Shown here: in pieces, positions 9,082 through 18,688 of the stretch
Layout of the letters: every line of letters starts with the position of its first letter
Position numbering within the stretch: the stretch's first letter is position 1
Origin: Candidatus Poribacteria bacterium
GTDB taxonomy: Bacteria; Poribacteria; WGA-4E; WGA-3G
Direction of reading: 5' to 3'
NCBI GenBank assembly: GCA_022827625.1
Contig: JAJEIE010000005.1
Coordinates: 62,001 to 126,000 of the forward strand
DNA length: 64,000 bases
Notes under the pieces: model-generated
Databases searched by the model: none
What the model was told of the DNA's origin: nothing
What the model saw: only the letters and a program-made list of their open reading frames with translations
Position numbers and translations under genes: made by a program

Positions 9082-11469
9082 ATGCGATTCACCTATTTTT
9101 GGCCCGGGTGGGCAATTGCACTCGGCATTGGCATTGCCATCTGCATAACCGTGTTCGTCTACTTCCGGGTAGCACGTCCGATGCGTCCGAGATATAGGGT
9201 TTTGCTCGTTGCGCTGCGAATCTTTGCAGCATCAATCTTGCTTGCTTGTCTCTTAGCTCCGGTCGTTATTGAGAAAAAGGATATTACACCACCGACACAC
9301 CTCTCCATTCTGGTAGATACCTCGCGAAGTATGGAACTCGTGGATGAACCCACTGATGAAATACACGCGTCGAGACTGAGTCAGGTGAATCAACTCTTGT
9401 TTAATGTGCCGGGAGGTTTCCTTCAGGCGTTGCAGACTCGATTTGAGGTCCATCTCTACCCTTTCGACACCGGACTCCATCAAAGTGTGCCGCTTGCCCA
9501 AAGTCTTGATGCTGAAATGCCTCAGTTTGAACCTGAAGGGGCACTTACTGATATTAGTGGTGCGATACAAGCAGCAGCGGCGACATGGAAAGGGCAGCAG
9601 GCTGCGGGTATTGTGCTCATAACGGATGGTGGACACAATTCTGGGCAATTGCCTTTCGCAACTATTGCTGGATTAGAGATGCCAATCTATGCGGTAGGGG
9701 TCGGGGCAGTTGAACCCCCAAAGGACGTTCAGATTCAACACGTTGATTATGCACCGATTGCCTACACCGGTCATGAAAGCACTATCCGTGTGAATGTAAC
9801 GCAAGTCGGCTATACTGGTAAAACAACCCGACTAACGCTGCGTGAAACGAACGGAAATACCCTCGTAGATGCTGAGACGTTGACCTTTGGACCTGACTCG
9901 CAGATTTCGGCTAAACCCGTAGTGGAAGCCGTTCGAGCAAGTGCCGCTACACAACAGGTGGTTGAGCTGAAGTTGACACCACAGACCGAAGGCAACTTCC
10001 AGTATACCGTCACACTTCCGGCACTGGACGGTGAACTGACAGAGGCGAACAATCAAAAGACGTTTTCGGTGAAGGTGGTGAAGGCGAAACTCAACGTTTT
10101 CTATCTCGAAGGGAGACCCCGATGGGATTACACCTTCTTGAAACGGGCGTTGATGCGCGATCCAGATGTCGAAGCGACGTGTGCGATCTTGTCGCGTGGC
10201 AGGTCAAGGCGGGTGGCTACTGATGCAGCGATCGAACGTTTAGATGGCTATTATCCGCAATCTACACCGGCATCCGAAGCACCGAGATTTCCTGAGACCT
10301 CCGCAGCGCTCTCTAAATACGATGTGCTGATTTTAGGAGATTTAGAGGACGCACATCTTACTGAGGCGCAGCAACTCGCAATCGTTAATTTTGTTGAAGT
10401 CCAAGGCAAACCTATTATTTTTCTGCCATCTCGGAATATGCTCGGCGTGAACGGACTGAGAAACACGGCATTAGCGCACTTATTACCGATTGATATCCCG
10501 GCAAATGGGTGCCGTGTACACGACGCAGCGTTCACCGTGCAGCCGACGCAATCTGGGCTGTTTCATCCGATGCTCCAAATGGGGGACAGCGGAAACACAC
10601 TGGGAAATAACGCTACGCTATGGCGAAACGTTCCTGTTTCCTTATCGCGGTTTTTTACTGGATTTCAGCTCAGAGGCGGCGCGACTGTCCTTATGGAGAA
10701 CGGCGGCGGGACCCCCGTTTTGGTGCTTCAGAGAGCGGGGTTGGGCAAAAGTCTGCTGATCGCGGCGGAAGGACTCTGGAATTGGGATTTCGCTGTTAAG
10801 ACTTTTAAAGACAATCGCTATCGAACAATCTATCCGCGTTTCTGGGCACAGGTGATCCGATGGATGGCGACGAATACTGAGGACAAGAAACTCTATCTCA
10901 CTACGGATGCCACAACCTATACGATAGGGGATGTGGTTAAAGTTACGGCGTATCTGTATTCTGAGACCTATCAGCAACAAACAGACGCAACGGTTCAGAT
11001 TGAGGTGACGCCACCTGAAGGAACGCCGTTCCAACTCCGAATTCGCAGCGCGGCTGGGAACACGGACGGATCGGGATCGCAGCAACGCATAACGTCCGAC
11101 ATCGGGAACCTTTATACTGCCAAATTCGAGCTCCTACAGAAGGGAACTTACCGGATTCGAGCCGTCGGCAGCAGCCGGGACTTAACGCTCGGTGAAGATC
11201 AAATTGATATTTATGCCCATCCGCAGCTTGCGGAATTGGAAGCCCCTCAACTCAATGAGGTTTTGCTGAAAGAACTCGCTGAACAGACGGGTGGTGCTTA
11301 TTTCACAATAGCGGACGCGGCATCGCTTCCGGATAACATTCCGAATGTCCAAAATCCTGTGTTCGTTGATGCTGAACGTGAGCTCTGGGCACATCCGTTA
11401 ATTCTCCTCGCTGTGGTCGGGTTGTTAGGTGCTGAATGGTTCTTGCGTAAGCGGATTGGATTGGTTTGA
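9082..11469 (+). CDS. VWA-domain membrane protein with glutamine-amidotransferase-like region
   Basis: Protein of 795 residues from ATG 9082; an in-frame GTG at 9058 would lie upstream of the transcription start. Two N-terminal membrane helices (about residues 6-27 and 39-61) are followed by a von Willebrand A domain opening 'LSILVDTSRSM', which carries the DxSxS metal-site motif. Ig-like beta domains follow, then a Rossmann-type segment near residues 400-470 ('YDVLILGDLEDA', 'GKPIIFLPSRNM') resembling the GATase1-like domain found in such proteins, and a last membrane helix close to the C-terminus. Proteins of this form belong to MoxR-type envelope clusters. It leads a three-gene operon with DUF4159 and DUF4175 genes. 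The exact function of these clusters is unknown. Confidence 0.75.
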   Translation: MRFTYFWPGWAIALGIGIAICITVFVYFRVARPMRPRYRVLLVALRIFAASILLACLLAPVVIEKKDITPPTHLSILVDTSRSMELVDEPTDEIHASRLSQVNQLLFNVPGGFLQALQTRFEVHLYPFDTGLHQSVPLAQSLDAEMPQFEPEGALTDISGAIQAAAATWKGQQAAGIVLITDGGHNSGQLPFATIAGLEMPIYAVGVGAVEPPKDVQIQHVDYAPIAYTGHESTIRVNVTQVGYTGKTTRLTLRETNGNTLVDAETLTFGPDSQISAKPVVEAVRASAATQQVVELKLTPQTEGNFQYTVTLPALDGELTEANNQKTFSVKVVKAKLNVFYLEGRPRWDYTFLKRALMRDPDVEATCAILSRGRSRRVATDAAIERLDGYYPQSTPASEAPRFPETSAALSKYDVLILGDLEDAHLTEAQQLAIVNFVEVQGKPIIFLPSRNMLGVNGLRNTALAHLLPIDIPANGCRVHDAAFTVQPTQSGLFHPMLQMGDSGNTLGNNATLWRNVPVSLSRFFTGFQLRGGATVLMENGGGTPVLVLQRAGLGKSLLIAAEGLWNWDFAVKTFKDNRYRTIYPRFWAQVIRWMATNTEDKKLYLTTDATTYTIGDVVKVTAYLYSETYQQQTDATVQIEVTPPEGTPFQLRIRSAAGNTDGSGSQQRITSDIGNLYTAKFELLQKGTYRIRAVGSSRDLTLGEDQIDIYAHPQLAELEAPQLNEVLLKELAEQTGGAYFTIADAASLPDNIPNVQNPVFVDAERELWAHPLILLAVVGLLGAEWFLRKRIGLV

Positions 11470-11499
11470 GGTGTTCGGGGACGGAAAAGCGGACGTTTT

Positions 11500-12177
11500 A
11501 TGATACGATTGATGCACTGGCGACGCTCCTTTTTTGTGGGGTGTTTCCTATTTTACATAACAGTTGGCACGCCAGAAGCCGGTGAGAAGTTCACTATCGC
11601 CCAGGTCCACTATGGCGGTGGTGGCGATTGGTATGGAGACGCGACGACAATTAAGAATTGGCTCCATCTCCTTCGCACCCGAACGGATATTGAAACAGCC
11701 GAAGAGAGAGTCATTCTCAAGTTGACAGATCACATTCTTTACCAATATCCGATGCTCTACCTTGTAGGACACGGCAATATCCGGCTAACTGGAAGCGAAG
11801 TTGAGATTTTGAGGGACTATCTCATGAACGGTGGGTTTCTGTTTGCCAACGATGATTACGGGCTTGACGAAAGTTTCCGCCGTGAAATGCGTCGTGTGTT
11901 TCCCAATCAGGAATTACAGCCTATACCGAACACACATCTGATTTACCGATGCTTCTATGAACTGGAAGGATTGCCCAAGATTCATGAGCACGACGGCGAA
12001 CCCGCACAAGGATTTGGACTCTTTCACGATGGAAGAATGGTCGTTTACTACGTTTATAGTGCTGACATCGGTGATGGGCTTGAGGATGCCGATGTACATC
12101 CAGAGGATACACCGCAGGTTCGCGAACTCGCAGCGAAAATGGCGGTGAATATTGCTGTTTATGCCTTAACGCACTAA
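11500..12177 (+). CDS. DUF4159 domain protein
   Basis: Exported protein of 225 residues. The N-terminal hydrophobic segment (about residues 10-23, ending 'GTPEAGE') is a signal peptide. The rest is a single DUF4159 domain, a flavodoxin- or GATase-like fold, recognisable from 'IAQVHYGGGGDWYGDATTI' at the start, 'MLYLVGHGNIRLTGSEVEILRDYLMNGGFL' in the middle (quoted in part: 'YLVGHGNIRLT' and 'LRDYLMNGGFLFANDDYG'), and 'SADIGDGLED' near the end. Genes of this family almost always sit next to VWA and DUF4175 or DUF58/MoxR genes, as here. It is 30 bases after the VWA gene and 9 bases before the DUF4175 gene. Confidence 0.8.
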   Translation: MIRLMHWRRSFFVGCFLFYITVGTPEAGEKFTIAQVHYGGGGDWYGDATTIKNWLHLLRTRTDIETAEERVILKLTDHILYQYPMLYLVGHGNIRLTGSEVEILRDYLMNGGFLFANDDYGLDESFRREMRRVFPNQELQPIPNTHLIYRCFYELEGLPKIHEHDGEPAQGFGLFHDGRMVVYYVYSADIGDGLEDADVHPEDTPQVRELAAKMAVNIAVYALTH

Positions 12178-12186
12178 CTATATACT

Positions 12187-15100
12187 ATGAATACACAAAA
12201 TGTAAATCGGGCTTATGAAAACCTGATTATCCAGCTGCGTGCGATTCGGCGGCAGTGGCGATGGCTCATTTTCTCAGAAGGCTTGCTGAAGTGTATCGGC
12301 ATTCTGGCACTTGTCGGGACGGGTGTCCTCATCGTTTTTGCGTTGAGTTTACGAATGTGGCAACTCCCATTCTCGCACTGGATGCGTATGGGTCTGCTGT
12401 TACTGTCAATAGGCGTTGCTGTCTATGCGGTTGTCCGCGCACTTGTTCTGCCGCTCCGTCGGAGATTGACGGATGCAGCGGTCGCAGCGCGCCTTGAATC
12501 GACGCAAGCAGAAAGCGAGTTTGCATCCGAAAATCGGATTTTGAGTGCCGTCCAACTCTGGAGTGCGTTAGCAGATAACCGACTCGGATATGCCCCGGAA
12601 TTCATTGAGCACCTGATTCTTCAAACCAGCAGAGATATGGAACAAGTACAGTCCAAACAGGTGTTTCAGTCTGAGTTTCGGAAAATCAGGCGGAATGCGG
12701 GTGTCGCTGTTGGAGGTATAGGACTTCTTCTGATTACATCTTTTTTCTTGCCTACTGCTTTCGTGGACTTCGCACACTCGTTTCGAGCATTACCCACAAC
12801 ACTCCAGGCGGACACTGAAGGTCTAAAGAATCTCATTCAGATTACAGAAATTCAGCCGGGTAACGCACAAGTCGAACGAGGCAGCGACGTTCACATCACT
12901 GCCCAAGTAAACGGACACTTCGGGGCACCTGTTGAGCTCTATTACCGCGTCGGAGAAGCCGATGCAGCCGCGTCAACGACAAAATGGGAATCTGTGCTGA
13001 TGCAGAGAACCACCGACCCTATAGATCGTAACGAGCAGGTTTCTGCCCTTTCCTTGTCATACCGTGTGACGCTTGAGAAGGTGAGTCGTCCGCTCCAGTA
13101 CTACATTTCTGTCGAAGCGGCAGTGTCGGAGCAATATCAACTGACAATCAGCGATGAACCGGTTGTCACACAATTTCAGTATCGACTCAACTATCCACCT
13201 TATACGCAGCTCCAACCGCAGACGCTACCGACAAACACGGGTGATATTCAGGTGCTTTTCGGCACAGAGGTCGTCTTCACAGGGGAGAGCAACAAACCGC
13301 TTGAGAATGCGTCCCTTGTGTTTGAGGTATCTGACGATGCGCCGTTAGCGGTTAAAGCGGCAGCTACGGGTCAGTCCAGCGGGGAATCGGTGGAAGAAGA
13401 GCAGGTCCCAGAAACGACGCAAATGTCTCGTGGCATCCAAGGTGCTTTTATCGCGCAACAGAGCCAGAGATACCAGATCCGTATCACTGACGTTGAAGGT
13501 TTCATGAATCGGGACCCAATTAACTATACACTCACCGTTTTTGAAGATGCCGTCCCCGATGTCGCTATCGTCGCCCCGGCGCGGGATACTGTCTTAGATA
13601 ATAGCATGTTGGTGGAACTGAAAGTGGAAGCAACAGATGACTACGGGATACAGGAGCTCCAACTCGTCTATCGTGTTGAGGTTGAGGGTGCTGAAGCAGT
13701 GAATGTCCCATTAAAACGTTGGGGGGTTGAGGGGGCAGATGTCCGCAGAGCCGTCTTTCTGAGTTATACTTGGGATGTGGATCGGATTGGTATCTTTCCG
13801 GGTGAAGTGCTCGCCTATTACGTTCAAGCCTTGGACAACGATGCTGTCTCTGGACCCAATATTGGTAAGTCGCCTACCTACACGCTTCGTTTCCCATCGC
13901 TCTCAGAAATGTACGATTCGGTTGCTGCCGAACAGGAAGCCGAACAGCGTGGACTCGATGAACTCTTCGACGAACAGGCAGATGCTACAGGGTTGGTCGA
14001 TAGCCTCCTTGATACGATGAAACGGATGGGCAGGAGCAATCAAGAACTTACGCGCAACGATGAAAATCTCATGCAGCAGGTGCTTGAAAACCAGAAACAG
14101 ATTGAGGAGACAGCGCAGCAATTAATCGAAGATATGAAGCAGACGGCGGAGGAGATGGAGCAGAATCAACTCTTTGACACTGAGACGATCCAGAAATATC
14201 AGGAACTCCAAGACCTGATGGAGAAAGCCCTCTCTGAAGAGCATAAAGAGATTTTGCAGAAATTATCTGAGGCATTGGCAAACCCGCAGCTGACTGAACG
14301 ACAAGGGGCAATGCGGGAAGCGAATCTCAGTCAGGAACAGTTTTTACAGCAATTGGAACGCGCGAAATCGCTTTATGAACAGATCCTGCTTGAGCAGGAA
14401 TTAGAAGCCGCTGCGAAACAGGCAGCTGCACTCGCTGAACAACAGAAAGCATTGATGGATACACTGGCGGCGACGGCTGAATCCGCACCGTTGAATGATC
14501 TCGCGCAAAAAGAGGATCGCGTGGGTGAGGAGTTCGGACGGCTCAGTGAGAAATTAGAGAAACTCGGCACCGATATGAAGGCACTCGCGGAAGACAACGA
14601 AAACGCGCCTCCGCAGATAGAACGGCTCGGAGATGAAATCCTCCGTCTCAATCGGTTTGCGCATGAATATCAGCTCCCCGAAATGCTCGATGCTACCAGT
14701 GCCAACCTCCGCAGTGGACAGAACAGCGAGGCACTCGAATCGGGACGTGGCGCACAACAGACCTTGACGGAGCTCGCACAAGGCTTGGATAACGCTTTGG
14801 CGTTTATGGAAGGTGCGAACGCAAACGAGTCTCTAACTGTGATGCGTGAAGCCGTTGAAAGCGGGCTTCACCTCTCGCATCTCCATGAAAAGGTTATTAA
14901 CCAGACAAACGACATTCTCGTTGCTGCGCAATCAAATGCCTATATCCAAAGTGAAATCTTGAAATTGCAAGAACTCGCAGCGGATGAAATTACCACGGCG
15001 GAAGGGATTACACAACTTTCAAGTAAACTCTGGGAGTTAGGGGGACGACAGATACAGGTGCCGCCTGAAGTCGTCTTACATCTCAACGCTTCAAATGATG

Positions 15101-15804
15101 CGCTCTCTCGTGCTGCACGCGCTTTAGAGGATAGGCAACCGAGCCTCGCGCTCCCGATTCAGAAAGCCGCACTTGCCGATCTCAATCAAGCAATCTTTGA
15201 GCTCCTTGAGGCGATGGCACAGATGAACCAGCAGATGGGTGCTGGTGGATTTGAGGATATGATGCAGCAGCTCGAACAACTCGCCGAGGGGCAGGAGCAG
15301 TTAAACCAGATGGCTGAGCGTCTCAGTCAACAGATGCGTGAGCAGGGGCAAACCCCTGGGCTACAACAGATGATGCAACAACTCGCTGCCCAACAGCAGC
15401 TGATCCGAGAGGCAACACAACGTCTCGCCGAGCGTGCTGAACAAATGGCGCAAATGCTTGGCAGCCTTGAAGAGGTGGCTCAGGAGATGAATGCGGTTGA
15501 GAAATCGCTCCAGCAAGGGAGCCTTGATGATGAAGTGCTTGATAGACAAGCGCGGATTTTGACGCGGATGCTTGATAGTTTAAAATCGCTCCAGAAACGG
15601 GATGTCGGCAAGCAGCGGAAGGCGGAAGTCGCAAGAACTGCTGCTACCCCTGCACAGGAAGTTCCGCCTTTGCATCCCGAATTACTCGAAATCGTTCGGA
15701 AGTTAGAAGCTGTGCCGAATGCCAAGGAATTTGAGGATATTCCGTTTCAGTATCGTGAACAATTGAGACAATACTTTAAGGCACTCTCACAGAAAACGCA
15801 GTAA
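12187..15804 (+). CDS. DUF4175-like giant membrane protein with long coiled coil
   Basis: Protein of 1205 residues. Two membrane helices lie at about residues 28-50 and 63-86, a third at about 172-195, then beta-rich Ig-like segments to residue 590 (including 'VEATDDYGIQELQLVYRVEV', a DUF4175 landmark; quoted part 'ATDDYGIQELQLVYR'). The C-terminal half (about 590-1140) is Gln/Glu/Leu-rich coiled coil, with dense Met/Gln stretches such as 'MMQQLEQLAEGQEQL'. This order matches DUF4175 family proteins that accompany DUF4159 and VWA genes. It is probably anchored in the inner membrane with a periplasmic rod. The MoxR ATPase and DUF58 genes that normally belong to this cluster are absent upstream. 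Confidence 0.75.
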   Translation: MNTQNVNRAYENLIIQLRAIRRQWRWLIFSEGLLKCIGILALVGTGVLIVFALSLRMWQLPFSHWMRMGLLLLSIGVAVYAVVRALVLPLRRRLTDAAVAARLESTQAESEFASENRILSAVQLWSALADNRLGYAPEFIEHLILQTSRDMEQVQSKQVFQSEFRKIRRNAGVAVGGIGLLLITSFFLPTAFVDFAHSFRALPTTLQADTEGLKNLIQITEIQPGNAQVERGSDVHITAQVNGHFGAPVELYYRVGEADAAASTTKWESVLMQRTTDPIDRNEQVSALSLSYRVTLEKVSRPLQYYISVEAAVSEQYQLTISDEPVVTQFQYRLNYPPYTQLQPQTLPTNTGDIQVLFGTEVVFTGESNKPLENASLVFEVSDDAPLAVKAAATGQSSGESVEEEQVPETTQMSRGIQGAFIAQQSQRYQIRITDVEGFMNRDPINYTLTVFEDAVPDVAIVAPARDTVLDNSMLVELKVEATDDYGIQELQLVYRVEVEGAEAVNVPLKRWGVEGADVRRAVFLSYTWDVDRIGIFPGEVLAYYVQALDNDAVSGPNIGKSPTYTLRFPSLSEMYDSVAAEQEAEQRGLDELFDEQADATGLVDSLLDTMKRMGRSNQELTRNDENLMQQVLENQKQIEETAQQLIEDMKQTAEEMEQNQLFDTETIQKYQELQDLMEKALSEEHKEILQKLSEALANPQLTERQGAMREANLSQEQFLQQLERAKSLYEQILLEQELEAAAKQAAALAEQQKALMDTLAATAESAPLNDLAQKEDRVGEEFGRLSEKLEKLGTDMKALAEDNENAPPQIERLGDEILRLNRFAHEYQLPEMLDATSANLRSGQNSEALESGRGAQQTLTELAQGLDNALAFMEGANANESLTVMREAVESGLHLSHLHEKVINQTNDILVAAQSNAYIQSEILKLQELAADEITTAEGITQLSSKLWELGGRQIQVPPEVVLHLNASNDALSRAARALEDRQPSLALPIQKAALADLNQAIFELLEAMAQMNQQMGAGGFEDMMQQLEQLAEGQEQLNQMAERLSQQMREQGQTPGLQQMMQQLAAQQQLIREATQRLAERAEQMAQMLGSLEEVAQEMNAVEKSLQQGSLDDEVLDRQARILTRMLDSLKSLQKRDVGKQRKAEVARTAATPAQEVPPLHPELLEIVRKLEAVPNAKEFEDIPFQYREQLRQYFKALSQKTQ

Positions 15805-15837
15805 TTGCCTTTATCGAAAATAGGGCTTACGCACAGA

Positions 15838-15936
15838 GGCGATGAATCGCCGCACTACCAGCTACCTTATTTTGAAAAGCCGTTCTTCTGTTAGAAGAGG
15901 TATGGTTCGTAGTAGCGCAATTCATTGCGCGTTACG
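15838..15936. repeat. Two REP-like palindromes (family A)
   Basis: GGCGAT-GA-ATCGCC (15838-15851) followed by GCACTAC, and in inverted order GTAGTA-GCGCAAT-TC-ATTGCGC-GTTACG (15909-15936). The GTAGTAG edge plus a GC-rich palindrome recurs at 43892-43950, 44052-44073, and 63398-63488, always between genes. Confidence 0.7.
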
Positions 15937-15978
15937 TCCATTTCCTGCAAGATTAGGTTCTACTAAAAAGGGAAATTC

Positions 15979-17136
15979 ATGAACCGTAGAAATTTTTTAA
16001 TTAAAGGGAGTCGCGTATTGACAGGACTGTTTCTCGCTAACGAATCCGCGCGACTGAATGCGGACCACCATGAAACCCGTATGGACATTGAAAAAAAAGA
16101 AAGGAAAAGAGAAATGAAAACAGCTGTTAGCATCGTTGAAGATGCGTTCTACATTAATGGTGAAATTACCTATCCGGGACGTTTCTACCAAGATAATAAA
16201 ATCGAAGGATTGCTTATCAACACCCGCATGGTGCAAGGCATCTTTGATGATAGGAACCCGGAAACCGTTCATCTGTGGGAATATCCAGATACAGGCGAAT
16301 GGGACGCTGAGCGCAATACGCGCGAATTCTTAGCGGCGATGCCGAGATGGCGCGCTCACGGGGTACTGGCGTTCACTATCAATCTCCAAGGGGGGAGTCC
16401 TGAAGGTTATTCTAAAGCACAACCGTGGCACAACTCCGGCATAGAAGCCGATGGGAGTCTTAGGGATGATTATCTCTCGCGGCTTGAACGCATTATCGAC
16501 TTTGCTGATGACCTCGGTATGGTTGTCATTCTCGGTTATTTCTATTTTGGTCAGGACCACCGACTCACTGACGAAAACGCCGTCATACGGGCTGTAGATA
16601 ATGCAACGGGATGGCTCTTTGACAAGGGATATACCAATGTGATCATTGAGGTTAACAACGAATGTAACGTCAGATATTCACACGAAATTTTACAGCCGCA
16701 TCGTGTGCATGAATTGATTGAACGGGTGAAAGCAACGACACGCAATGGCAATAGATTCCTCACGGGGACGAGCTATGGCGGTGGTCGAGTGCCACTTGAG
16801 AATGTTGTCCGTTCTTCCGATTTCTTGCTTGTTCATGGGAACGGTGTGAAAGATCCAAACCGTATTATCTCTATGGTTCAGGAAACGCGCCAGGTGCCGG
16901 GTTACCGTCCAATGCCGATTTTGTTTAATGAAGACGACCATTTTGATTTCGATAAACCGCTGAATAATTTTGTCGCTGCTGTGAGTCAATACGCTTCATG
17001 GGGCTACTTCGATCCGGGTGAAAACAACTATCATGACGGTTACCAATCCGTGCCGGTGCAATGGCAGCTCAACACGCCGCGGAAACGTGCCTTTTTTCAG
17101 AAGGCTCGCGATATTACTGGCGGCTCTTCTGGATAA
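15979..17136 (+). CDS. Tat-exported GH5-like glycoside hydrolase (putative)
   Basis: Protein of 385 residues. It opens with a twin-arginine motif 'NRRNFLIKG' and a hydrophobic stretch to residue 20, so export by the Tat route in folded form is likely. The body is a TIM-barrel pattern: 'HGVLAFTINLQGGSPEGY' (about 127-145), 'LGMVVILGYFYFGQ' (179-192), 'NVIIEVNNECN' (220-230) and 'MPILFNEDD' (312-320). In GH5/clan-A enzymes the acid/base Glu follows Asn at the end of strand 4 and the nucleophile Glu ends strand 7; Glu228 and Glu318 fit those places. Substrate is not deducible. A second ATG at 16114 would remove the export signal. RBS AAAAAGGGA. Confidence 0.65.
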   Translation: MNRRNFLIKGSRVLTGLFLANESARLNADHHETRMDIEKKERKREMKTAVSIVEDAFYINGEITYPGRFYQDNKIEGLLINTRMVQGIFDDRNPETVHLWEYPDTGEWDAERNTREFLAAMPRWRAHGVLAFTINLQGGSPEGYSKAQPWHNSGIEADGSLRDDYLSRLERIIDFADDLGMVVILGYFYFGQDHRLTDENAVIRAVDNATGWLFDKGYTNVIIEVNNECNVRYSHEILQPHRVHELIERVKATTRNGNRFLTGTSYGGGRVPLENVVRSSDFLLVHGNGVKDPNRIISMVQETRQVPGYRPMPILFNEDDHFDFDKPLNNFVAAVSQYASWGYFDPGENNYHDGYQSVPVQWQLNTPRKRAFFQKARDITGGSSG

Positions 17137-17190
17137 CATCAGAAGCCGAATTTAAACCTACCTAAACGAACCGCAAGGAAAATTAAAAAT

Positions 17191-17961
17191 ATGCCACAAA
17201 TTGATCCAACCTATTTTGCTATTGTCGTTGCTGTCGTCATTATGCTTGGGACGAGCATCCGGATTCTCAAAGAATACGAACGCGCTGTCATCTTCCGCCT
17301 CGGACGCTTAACTGGGACCCGTGGTCCTGGACTCGTGCTTATGATACCGTTCTGGATTGAGCGGATGCAAAAGATTAGTCTGCGGGTTATCGTCAACGAT
17401 GTTACCCCACAAGATGTGATTACGAAAGATAACGTCTCTGTGAGTGTCAATGCCGTGCTGACTTTCAGGGTGACGGAACCCGATAGAGCGGTGATTGAAG
17501 TAGAAGATTTCGGTTTCGCCATCGGTCAAACGGCACAGACGACGCTGCGGAGCGTGCTTGGACGTGCGGAGCTCGATGATCTCCTCTCGGAACGTGAAAA
17601 GTTAAATCAGGATTTGGAGGATATTATCAAAAAGCATTGTGAACCGTGGGGCGTTGAGGTGCTGGCAATGGAAATCAAACACGTCGACCTCCCCGTTGAG
17701 ATGCAGCGTGCGATGGCGAAACAGGCGGAAGCCGAGCGGGAACGGCGTGCGAAAGTCACACACGCCACCGGTGAATTTGAGTCTGCAGAGGTCCTCACCA
17801 ACGCTGCAGAAATCCTCAGTAAGACCCCGACAGCCGTGCAACTCCGATTCCTTCAAGCGCTGGTAGAGGTCAGCGCGGAGAAGAATTCAACCGTTGTCTT
17901 CCCGATCCCGATAGACCTACTCAGTCCGTTTCTTGAGAAGCTGAAGCCGGAGGAGAAGTGA
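17191..17961 (+). CDS. Slipin / SPFH (band 7) membrane protein
   Basis: Protein of 256 residues with one N-terminal membrane helix (about 7-25) and a complete SPFH domain: '[19 protein letters not shown]' at about 29-47 (quoted in full length 19), '[20 protein letters not shown]' near 75-94 and '[17 protein letters not shown]' near 120. A helical '[16 protein letters not shown]' segment drives oligomerisation in this family, and the C-terminus ends '[12 protein letters not shown]', as in bacterial slipins related to stomatin and HflC. Slipins form membrane microdomain scaffolds, usually with an NfeD protease partner encoded next door; none is present here. Start ATG with AAGGAAA upstream. Confidence 0.9.
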   Translation: MPQIDPTYFAIVVAVVIMLGTSIRILKEYERAVIFRLGRLTGTRGPGLVLMIPFWIERMQKISLRVIVNDVTPQDVITKDNVSVSVNAVLTFRVTEPDRAVIEVEDFGFAIGQTAQTTLRSVLGRAELDDLLSEREKLNQDLEDIIKKHCEPWGVEVLAMEIKHVDLPVEMQRAMAKQAEAERERRAKVTHATGEFESAEVLTNAAEILSKTPTAVQLRFLQALVEVSAEKNSTVVFPIPIDLLSPFLEKLKPEEK

Positions 17962-18028
17962 GGGAGCGTCCTTGGGTTGTCTTAAAAGGAAACTCGCACG
18001 AGGCGTGACCTTACAGTGAATCTGTATT

Positions 18029-18592
18029 TCATTTTTTTTCTACGACTGCGTTAATTTGCGCTTCAATCTTTCGGGCAGCGTCTTGGGCGAACTGTAGTCG
18101 ATTTGAGGGGTGCCCGTTTGCCCTGACGCTGACAAGTAAGTTGTATTTCACGAACCAGATGTCAGTCGGACCTTTTTCCCATTTCTTTCGACTCGTGTGA
18201 ATACGGTGCCATGTCGCATCCCCAATGACATCTTCGGGATTGAGCTGAGGGTGAAAGTTCGCCGGGGCGGCAAAGAACCATATTGCCTGACCCCCCGCCG
18301 CTTTTTTTGCAGCGGACGAGGAGGTAAATAACCAATATTGAACAGTCAGTTGAATGCCACGCTGCTCGTAGGCACCGATAACATGTGATTCCTTTAAGTA
18401 CTCTATAGGTACACCGATGCGTTTATCCGTTTGTACTCCCATCGTGCGGAGATCATCCAGTGTGAGGAGAACGGGATCGATGTCAAGGGCGCGATTGATA
18501 ATATTACACCCAAGGAGAGTTGTCATCAGGAGCAGAAGAAGACCAATGACGCTTACCGGGACATGTTTTCTTGAAAGAATCTGTGTTTTCAT
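18029..18592 (-). CDS. Lipoprotein, member 1 of a locally duplicated family
   Basis: Protein of 187 residues with a lipoprotein signal: hydrophobic helix followed by a lipobox ending in Cys29 ('TTLLGC'). The mature part is a single small domain with the conserved stretches 'LTLDDLRTMG', 'AYEQRGIQLTVQYWLF', 'AIWFFAA', 'NPEDVIGDATWHRI', 'KGPTDIWFVKYNLLVSVRANG' (here shortened: 'DIWFVKYNLLVSVR') and a C-terminal helix 'AARKIEAQINAVVEKK'. A paralogue with the same landmarks is at 24065-24658, and 3' fragments of the family lie at 18589, 22127 and 27324. I do not recognise a named family. It is the last gene of the minus-strand array and overlaps the preceding fragment by ATGA. Confidence 0.6.
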   Translation of the reverse strand: MKTQILSRKHVPVSVIGLLLLLMTTLLGCNIINRALDIDPVLLTLDDLRTMGVQTDKRIGVPIEYLKESHVIGAYEQRGIQLTVQYWLFTSSSAAKKAAGGQAIWFFAAPANFHPQLNPEDVIGDATWHRIHTSRKKWEKGPTDIWFVKYNLLVSVRANGHPSNRLQFAQDAARKIEAQINAVVEKK

Positions 18593-18666
18593 TTTTTCTC
18601 CAATACTGCCTCAATTTTGGCTGCAATGTTGCAGGCGACGGTTCTTGTCAATGGCAGGTGATTGAC
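18589..18666 (-). pseudogene. Orphan 3' end of the lipoprotein family (fragment 1)
   Basis: Read on the minus strand this gives 'VNHLPLTRTVACNIAAKIEAVLEKK' in two pieces: 'VNHLPLTRTVACNI' and 'AAKIEAVLEKK', then TGA. The end matches the C-terminus of the 24065 lipoprotein, and 28 consecutive bases (from 18600) are identical to that gene's 3' end. No start or upstream domain precedes it; it sits directly downstream of the WD40 gene stop at 18689, and its TGA overlaps the next ATG. Confidence 0.65.
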
Positions 18667-18688
18667 CAAAAGTCGGTGTGAGGTGCTA

